Shown piece after piece: positions 57,397 through 64,000 of a DNA stretch of 64,000 nucleotides. Position numbers and translations under genes: made by a program. The stretch lies in the NCBI GenBank assembly GCA_014058105.1, contig JACGCM010000560.1:6014001-6078000 (forward strand). The letters are read 5' to 3'. The stretch is from Kingdonia uniflora. Taxonomy: Eukaryota > Streptophyta > Magnoliopsida > Ranunculales > Circaeasteraceae. The notes below the pieces were generated by a model. It was given only the letters and a program-made list of their open reading frames with translations. It did not search any database and was not told the origin of the DNA. Positions within the stretch are counted from its first letter, which is position 1. Each line of letters opens with the position of its first letter.

Positions 57397-59776
57397 ATGG
57401 AATCATGTGACAATGACAATAGTTTTAAGATAGATTCTTCTTCCGTCGAAGTCGATGATGATGGACTAGGCGAACCTCATACTCGAGAAAAGAATAGTAA
57501 TGAATTGGAGACACCATATAAGGGAATGGCTTTTGAATCAATAGAAAAGGCGCAAGATTATTATGAAGAATACGACAGATAAAATGGATTTTGGATTCAG
57601 ACTCAAACTTTAGCAAAGTCACATTCCTGTTCAAATGAGGTTACTATCAAACAATTTGTTTATGCCCATGAAGGAAAATTTACCCCAAAAACTGATGAAG
57701 AGAACATTGTTGAGAAACTTGTAAAAAAAGTTGTTCAATAGTAAAAAGTAGGTGCATTGCAACTTTGCCAATTGCGAACAATAAGTGGACTAACAAATGG
57801 AAGGTAACAGTCTTCAAAAACAATCACAATCACAAATTCGATTCTCCACCTAGGTAAATAAAAATGAAGTGCAACAGATTCATGCCAAAAGCAGCAAAGG
57901 ATTTGACAGAAGCATTTAATGAAGAGAACTTACAAGTTGGAAAAGTTGTTTCAATTCTTGGTGGTAATCAGATTGGGTTTGACGAGGGGCATTGTTAGAA
58001 CCATTTAAGGAACGTTAGGCACAGAGATCTTGAAGTGGGTGATGCAGAATGTGTTCTCAATTACTTTAAGAAAAAGGTTATACAAGACTTTTCAGGTTTT
58101 TCTTATGCAATACAAATGGATACTGATGGGAGGGCGACTAATTTTTTTTTTGTGGATTCAAGGTCAAGAATGGCGTACCAACACTTTGGGGATGTTGTTA
58201 CTTTTGATGCTACTTACCGTACCAATAAGTACGACATGCCTTTTGCACCATTTACAGGAGTAAACTACCATTTACAAACCATACAATTTGATTGTGCTCT
58301 TCTACAGGACGAGATAGAGGTGACATTTAAATGGTTGTTAGAGGTATGACTTGAAGCGATGGGGGACATCATCCATTTTCTATCATCACCGATCAAGACT
58401 TTGCACTACGGGGAGTCATTTCTAAGATTTTCCCGAACTCTCGGTATAGGTTGGCACATTAAGAAAAGTTTGCCGAAATACTGTCGCAGGTATATTACGC
58501 GAAGTCAAAGTTCAAAGGAGAGATAAAGAAATGCATGTGGTTAACAAATACGGTTGAAGATTTTGAGAAAGAGTGAAATGATATAATGGGACGGTATGGC
58601 CTAAAAAGTATCGAATGACTTCAACAACTTATGAAATATGTGATTCTTGGGTGCCTACTTACAACCGCGGGACGTTTTTCGCTGGATCATACTACTGGAC
58701 GAAGTTAAGGCATTAACGCATTTTTTGATGATTTTGTTACATCAACAACAATCCTTAGATAATTTGTTGTAAAATATGATAAAGTTCTCAAGAGGATCGT
58801 GAAAAGGGAAAGTGATGTAGACTTTGAATCAAAACACAAGTATTAAAAATGACGAGTTTCTTTTGAAACATGCAACAAATGTTTACACGAGAAATGTTTT
58901 GTGGAAGATTAAACACGAGTGGAACAAAGTCAACCGATATAAAATTGAAAAAGAAGGGTGCAGAGATGGATTTTAAGCTTAAGTTGTTAAATCGAAAGTT
59001 GGGATTCCTGAAGAGTTTTTAGTGAAGTTGACTTTGTAAGATTTCACGGGTACGTGCGGATGTCAGAACTTTGAATTTGTCAGAATTATTTGTAGGCATA
59101 TATTGAAAGTGTTTCTCCGCCTTGACATCAATGAGATCCCGCTTCATTTTATTCTTGAGAGATGAAGGCATGAGGCTAATAAATTTTGAGTAATGGATAC
59201 ATTGGTAATGATGATGAATGATGATCCTGAATAAGTAGAGCCGATGACACTCAGCCATATGATTTGACACGCTTCTAAATTGGATTGTTATTCAGCAACT
59301 TCAAACGAGGAGTACACAATACTTAAGGAAGTGATAAATGAAGTGTCAAAGAAGATTTTTGATCTAACACTTGATGTAAGACCAAGTAAAAATGTTGAGC
59401 CCTCGGTAGACGATTCATATGAAGAAAATGATCAAGTGAGTAGTGCATCTCAGATATTACTTTTGGATCCAAATATCTCAATAACAAAGGGTCGAAAGAA
59501 AGATGATAAAGAGAAAGAAAAGGCTACCAGCACTGGTAGAATAATAAGTGGCATTGAAATAGCCCAAAGTAAGAAGAAAAGAAACTGTAACCTATGCCAA
59601 AGGCTTGGACAAGACAAGCGCATTTGTTCGTTGAACCCTAATAGAAAAAAAAACAAAAAATGGCTTATCAAGGTATATGAAAGTAGTTTTTTTTTTCAAC
59701 TCATGATAAGAATTATTTTTACATATTCACTCTTCCTAGAAAATTTAAATAATCTCAACCTTTTCGATAATTTTTG
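57397..59776 (+). pseudogene. FAR1/FHY3-related MULE transposase pseudogene
   Basis: Intronless reading frame with several stops and frameshifts. The FAR1 DNA-binding region starts with TPYKGMAFESIEKAQDYYEE (57510-57570) and includes KWTNKWKVTVFKNNHNHKF (57783-57840). The MULE catalytic domain (58035-58349) contains GFSYAIQMDTDG, FVDSRSRMAYQHFGDVVTFD and PFAPFTGVNYH. The first catalytic Asp in VVTFDATYRTN is kept. The second-Asp region (ITDQD near 58391) follows after a frameshift. A SWIM-like C.C..F..C.H motif is at about 59052-59105 (CGCQNFEFVRIICRHI). The tail (59460-59650; KGRKKD, CNLCQRLGQDKRIC) matches the C-terminal knuckle of FAR1-related proteins. It could be an old FRS gene, but the inverted repeats argue for a transposon. 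Confidence 0.88.
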
Positions 59777-60412
59777 ATAATGACGACTTGGATCTTGGTA
59801 TAAACATTGATGAAGGTTGAGAAGTATGCAAATGGGATGGTGCTAAGTGAAATTGCTCAAAAGACATGGAAGAGAAAGAATAGAGTATGAGGAGAGAGTT
59901 GTTATTATTTTTAAGTGTTTTTTTTATTAATGACAATAGTTGATTAATATAATTTAATGTGAAAGCAGTTGCATTTTTCATCTTCATATGTCTGTTGATT
60001 TGATGTATCTCGACTAGAATCGTATTACGCTTATCAAGTTAAGTACTCCCCATATATTTGATTTTTTGCTGGGTAAGATGCCTCCTCATCGTATATCGAT
60101 TCTCGAAATAGTTTTGTAAAAGTTGAAAGAAAGGTGAAACTTAAACGATCGAAACAAAACATATAACACATCACTTTTGGGAAGCTAATCCAAGTCAGAT
60201 GGTTTTTATATTCAAAGCACAAAAACCATAAGGTGCGACCAAGTTTTGTGTTTTTTCAAAGTATCCCAACTAGTCTGATTAAGATTCATCACTTGTGATA
60301 TAGGAGTATGGGATTAAAGCCATATATGGGAATGGTTTTTGAAGAAATTGAATTGAAGCAATTAGAGAGGAAAGGATTTCTTGAAGATCTCTAACTAAAA
60401 AAATTGCCATTT
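59777..60412 (+). other. MULE 3' region; no gene
   Basis: AT-rich sequence between the transposase tail and the right inverted repeat. Near 60330-60370 a short stretch (ATATATGGGAATGGTTTTTGAAGAAATTG) resembles the FAR1-domain coding start at 57515-57550. It may be a displaced duplicate of the transposase start. Nothing else is recognisable. Confidence 0.45.
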
Positions 60413-60610
60413 ACGTTGTTTTTAGTTGTGGGTGAGTAAATCATGCAGAAAATATTCTCTTTTATTACCCCCATACATAGCCTCTTATAGTAACTGTTGA
60501 ATTGTGATAGATCCAAGAGTCCTTAATTGTTATATGGATTTTGTAGAAAGTTTTGTCCCCAAATCTCATCCCATAAAGAAAACGGATTAAATGGGATTTA
60601 CGTGCAATAA
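60413..60610 (-). repeat. Right terminal inverted repeat of the FAR1-type MULE
   Basis: The reverse complement aligns with 53722-53830 joined to 56525-56593 and shows the uninterrupted sequence (AATTCAACAGTTACTATAAGAGG) where the left arm holds the copia. The outer edge is uncertain by tens of bases. Confidence 0.8.
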
Positions 60611-61042
60611 AAAACAACCTAAGAAAAACTTAGAAAGGATTATGAGCATAATTAGGTAACTATAACCAACTTGGTTGGCACCCCATAGCTCCACAAATCA
60701 TATATACTCTTCCTCTACATTACATATGAATTCTAATTTTTTTTGTAAATAGCTGTTCAATTTTGGCGATGAAATCTGGCATGCTTTCAATCCAATGTAT
60801 CTCTCCATGTGGTGTTGAGTTTCCTTGCTGCTCAATTAGAGCTGAAATTTTGCTCCCTCCATGGCATGCTCCCATAGTCCCAATATATTCTTTTTTTTTA
60901 CTATCCATATCTTATGGTACCCAAGTATGTGTGTCAGCTAGATTCTTCCAAGGTTTAAAATGGTATGTTATAATGGTGTAACGGGCAGATGTCATTATCG
61001 TTATAACATTGTTACGTTTTCAAAAGCCAAATAACAAGTCAA
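60611..61042 (-). other. Unassigned region with a possible 62-codon coding remnant
   Basis: On the - strand 60720-60908 is open and reads like real protein (GACHGGSKISALIEQQGNS, EIHWIESMPDFIAKIEQLF). I cannot name the family and see no neighbouring exons. To its right (60960-61015) are TTATAACGGT-like motifs that recur at 62215-62350. These suggest that one older repeat was split by the element at 61043. Confidence 0.25.
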
Positions 61043-62023
61043 GGCGATTTAGTGTTTACCACCTACTTAATAAGTCATATTGGAGATTGCCCCGCCAAGT
61101 AGAAAATATTGTGGTCCGCCCCCACTTCCCGGTTGAACCACACTTTGTCCAGTTTGACCAAAAAATATTTTATTTTGTACCTAAACTACCATTTTGTCCC
61201 AACTAAACTATTTATTACTGACAATAGAAAATTTGTTTTGGGTTTTCTTCTTTTACTAAACCTCTTTTTCTTACGACCATGACTAACATCTCAAGTTGAT
61301 GTTACCGGAGCTATTCTAATCTAATCACAGCCCCAATGAATCGGTACCCTAAGCGCACCAACTCATTGTCTCTCCATCTCGTAAAAACGTAAGGTTTATT
61401 ATCTATCAGATGAGAACTTCGAAATTCTAGGGTTTCAAATTTTACAATCCAACACATCTCTAGGGTTAGAGGTCAAAAATAATAAACAAATTTGGTTAAA
61501 ATTACAAAATTATAGATCAATCAGAGAAAGAGAGCAGCAATGGAGATAGTTGAACTAAATACCTGCATAAGAAAATGTTGTATCAGCAAAACAATCTCAT
61601 TACATCTTATCCTACCCTCATCCTTCACTTTCCTCACTCCAATCACCAAAGGATCAGAGAACATTGTCATCATAGCAATCCTCAACAATACCAAAGTCAC
61701 CATTAAAATCCCATCTAATCAACCTCTTCCGACCTAGAGGTTATCACCAACACCTCTCAATCATTTTTAGAGAGAGAATGTGATGGATTTAGAGATAAAC
61801 TCACCGGAGTTAGGTGGAAATGGGAAGATAAAATCCACGGGTTTTGCACATGGGGTTATATTGGGTAGTTCACTCAAAAAGGTTTGGTCAGTTTTAGTCA
61901 ATATAGGTTAATGCCAGTTTCCACTCACCAGGCCGTATTTGGGGGTGAACCACAATATTTTGCAGTTATGAGGGACAAGTGTGAATTTGATTAGTTATGT
62001 GGGGAGTAAACACTAAATCTCCC
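61043..62023. mobile_element. Non-autonomous element with ~150-bp terminal inverted repeats (MULE-like)
   Basis: The left end (GGCGATTTAGTGTTTAC..) and the reverse complement of the right end (GGGAGATTTAGTGTTTAC..) match over roughly 150 bases. Shared blocks include AAAATATTGTGGT and GCCCCC/ACCCCC with the following GGTTGA/GGCCTG. The ~700-base interior has no transposase. A 65-codon frame (61540-61737) is present but has no recognisable domain. Clear 8-10 bp target duplications were not found. Confidence 0.65.
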
Positions 62024-62360
62024 ATTTAAAAATAATGATAACATTTATGTATTTCCATACGGGAGTTGTACTATGACGTATTTAGCTCGGACCTCCCCCA
62101 TTAAAATAGCAGAAATTATAACATTACTTTATATTTTATCATAATTTGCTCATGTTTTTAATTATAACGAGAGTTATTGGTATATAACTGTGGTATAATT
62201 GTAAAAGAGAATACAAAAAATAACGTGTTGTTATAACGGTAACAACAACCGTTATAGCAAAAGATATGTAACAATACATAACGGGTGTTATTTTTTAGAA
62301 CGAAACAAGGCATATAACAGAACGGGCTCAAGGTGTTACCGTTATAACGGTGTTATACAG
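62024..62360. other. AT-rich region with TTATAACGGT motifs; no gene
   Basis: Several GTTATAACGGT/ACCGTTATA motifs are present (62230, 62261, 62337), capable of local pairing. They resemble motifs at 60965-61015 on the other side of the neighbouring element. No coding frame is seen. Confidence 0.4.
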
Positions 62361-62500
62361 TTGTTATAGATAACCAAAAAAGGCTATCTTCTTGTAATTA
62401 GTTTCTCTGAAAATATAAAGAGTTTCAACCTATCAATAAGATCTTACTCTTCTCTCTATCAATATTGTGATTAATTGATAGAATATGATATTATGCAACA
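62361..62500 (+). repeat. 5' LTR fragment of a small LTR element
   Basis: These 140 bases match 63769-63908 (TTGTTATAGATAACC .. GATATTATGCAACA) with about one change in ten. The 5' part of the LTR is missing. Immediately after it, TGTTATCAACACCTC resembles a copia primer binding site of the GTTATCAGCACG type. Confidence 0.8.
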
Positions 62501-63662
62501 TGTTATCAACACCTCAAGCTAGTGAATCAGAAAGGAAAATGAACTCTCCAAATCAACATTTTCCTAGAATTTTTAGTGTTGGGGAGAGGTATTTTTACCA
62601 ATTTTATTATTTCTATATATTAATTGCTTGCTCTATGATATTGAATATCTAGATATGAATAAAAGGATTAATATATATATTTTTTGGATTAAAAATGCTA
62701 TTTTTAGTGACATGTACGTCTCAGGGAGACGTCCCAGTCGCCGAGAAATTGGGCAGTTCACGGCCAAGAACCTTTTTTTACGGTATATTAGGTCATGCTG
62801 ACGCCAGCAAATGGCTTTATTTTTTAATTGTATTTGATTTTTTTTAAAATTATTTATTACCTAATAATGACGTCATCAGATCCAGATCTAATTTTGGAAA
62901 TTAGACTAAATAAGACCTGATCCATTGCTGACGTGGCAGTTATACGTGTCAATGACACATGGCATACCATGTAGTAGTGGAAGGTGGGGTCCACCATACT
63001 GACGTAGCTGACACGTGTGTGACACGTGGTAGTACAGATTTGTGCCATATGACAGTCTTTTCAGGTGATACGTGGCAGTCCAAATTTTGGCCATATGGCA
63101 TCACAGTGGCATGTCATATGGCATGTCATGTGGCAAGGTGACACGTTGTACTTCTATTTAGGTGACAAGTGGCATATGGTTTGACTGGGTAACCCGGTCC
63201 AGGCCTGGACCCAGACTAAGCCAGACTGGTCTAGGATTGGTTCAGATACTTAATTGGTTCTAGAGAGCTTAATTTTTGGTCAAATTGAGTCAATTTTTTT
63301 TGAAACATTCCTATTGACTAGACCTACCCAATGAGGACTCATTTTTAATATGTTTTATAAAAATATTTTTTAATTTTATTTGGGAATGGGTGCCTTGTAT
63401 AGGAAAACTGACTCACTTATATGTGATATAAATACATGGATTAATACATATTTAAGTATCTTACGATAGCTAATATGATATTAATGGTATTCCCCAAGGA
63501 TACAAATTGAGGTTTTTATGAGGCAACGTATACGCGTCCACAACCCATATGAGGCATATAATTGCGTTCTTTCCTTGCGCAACTTTTATCCCTAAGGGGG
63601 TTTTGCCAGGCAGGGGTTTTAATGACGCAAGTCGTCCTGGTATGGAACACCCCAAGGGGGAG
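62501..63662 (+). other. Non-coding internal region of the small LTR element
   Basis: No gag or pol motif is seen in ~1.16 kb. Between about 62925 and 63180 there is a dense cluster of ACGTGGCA, ACACGTG and CATATGGC motifs. At the end, CCCCAAGGGGGAG (63649-63662) is the polypurine tract next to the 3' LTR. The element is therefore a TRIM- or LARD-like non-autonomous copy. Confidence 0.7.
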
Positions 63663-63908
63663 TATTAGGAGTTGGGTCCAGCCCAAGGTGGGAACCCAAC
63701 TGGGTCGGGGTGTCCTACTGGACTCATATCAAGCCCATAGACCATTGGGTTTATGGGGAGAGTTTGAGTTGTTATAGATAACCAAAAAGGGTTATCATCT
63801 TGTAATTAGTTTCTTCGAGAATACAGAAAGTTTTAACCTATTAATAAGATCTTAATCTTCTCTCTATCAACATTATGATTAACTGATAGAATAAGATATT
63901 ATCCAACA
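63663..63908 (+). repeat. 3' LTR of the small LTR element
   Basis: TATTAGGAGTTGGGTCC .. ATTATCCAACA, 246 bases, directly after a polypurine tract. The last 140 bases match the 5' LTR fragment. The first base pair is TA instead of TG. The remaining 92 bases of the window to its right are AT-rich and show nothing. Confidence 0.8.
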
Positions 63909-64000
63909 ATTCTGAAATATTTCATTTTTTATTATTTATTATTATTTTATGTTTTCTTAAAAAATTAACTGTCATATTAGCCCAAAAATCGTCAAATTTT

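Larger units (their letters stand above)
53722..60610 (+). mobile_element. FAR1-type MULE with long terminal inverted repeats, carrying a nested copia
   Basis: The left arm (about 53722-53830 continued at 56525-56593) matches the reverse complement of 60413-60610. Shared blocks include GAGATTTGGGGA, TTAAGGACTCTTGGATCTATC, ACAATTCAAC and TTTACTCACCCACAACTA. Between the arms lies a FAR1-like transposase pseudogene. A 2.7-kb copia element (53831-56524) splits the left arm. Without it the MULE is about 4.2 kb. The outer ends are blurred, and I could not identify the expected 9-bp target duplication. Confidence 0.8.

Overview
The window looks like a transposon-dominated intergenic block from a flowering-plant nuclear genome, probably a eudicot. 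The evidence is AT-rich DNA, Ty1-copia and Ty3-gypsy elements, a LINE, a tRNA-derived SINE, MITEs, two kinds of Mutator-like element (MULE), and one plant alcohol-dehydrogenase gene with six exons and GT..AG introns. Almost every coding region is broken by stops and frameshifts. I recognise one host gene, a cinnamyl-alcohol-dehydrogenase-like (CAD) gene at 51.5-53.1 kb, and it carries two nonsense codons.

Layout. 1-3027: the 3' end of one copia element, a LINE fragment, then the 5' LTR and gag of a second copia of the same family. 3028-18997: a MULE pseudogene whose centre is a head-to-tail array of a ~2.47-kb unit (five full units plus a partial one at each end). Each unit has an LTR-like segment with a TATA box, followed by MuDR-type DNA-binding and catalytic transposase exons. 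18998-25431: a decayed Ty1-copia on the + strand. 25432-38552: a Tat-like Ty3-gypsy on the - strand, with dual RNase H, a long antisense coiled-coil ORF on the + strand and a ~160-bp tandem repeat in its 3' region. 38553-39849: the 3' end of a second, oppositely oriented gypsy of the same family. 40063-42790: a MITE and a 5'-truncated LINE. 44821-51077: a decayed copia on the - strand, carrying a SINE in its integrase region and a MITE in its 5' LTR. 51477-53120: the CAD-like gene. 53722-60610: a FAR1/FHY3-type MULE whose left terminal inverted repeat is split by a small gag-only copia. 61043-62023: a non-autonomous element with long inverted repeats. 62361-63908: a small LTR element with no coding capacity.

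Most notable is the 2.47-kb array. At least three stop codons recur at the same place in all six catalytic copies, so the unit was apparently amplified after the transposase had died. It behaves like a satellite-sized tandem repeat, possibly expanded by unequal exchange between LTR-like segments. Several insertions can be dated relative to each other because a related uninterrupted copy (an empty site) lies in the same window. All percentages and boundaries are by eye, without alignment software.
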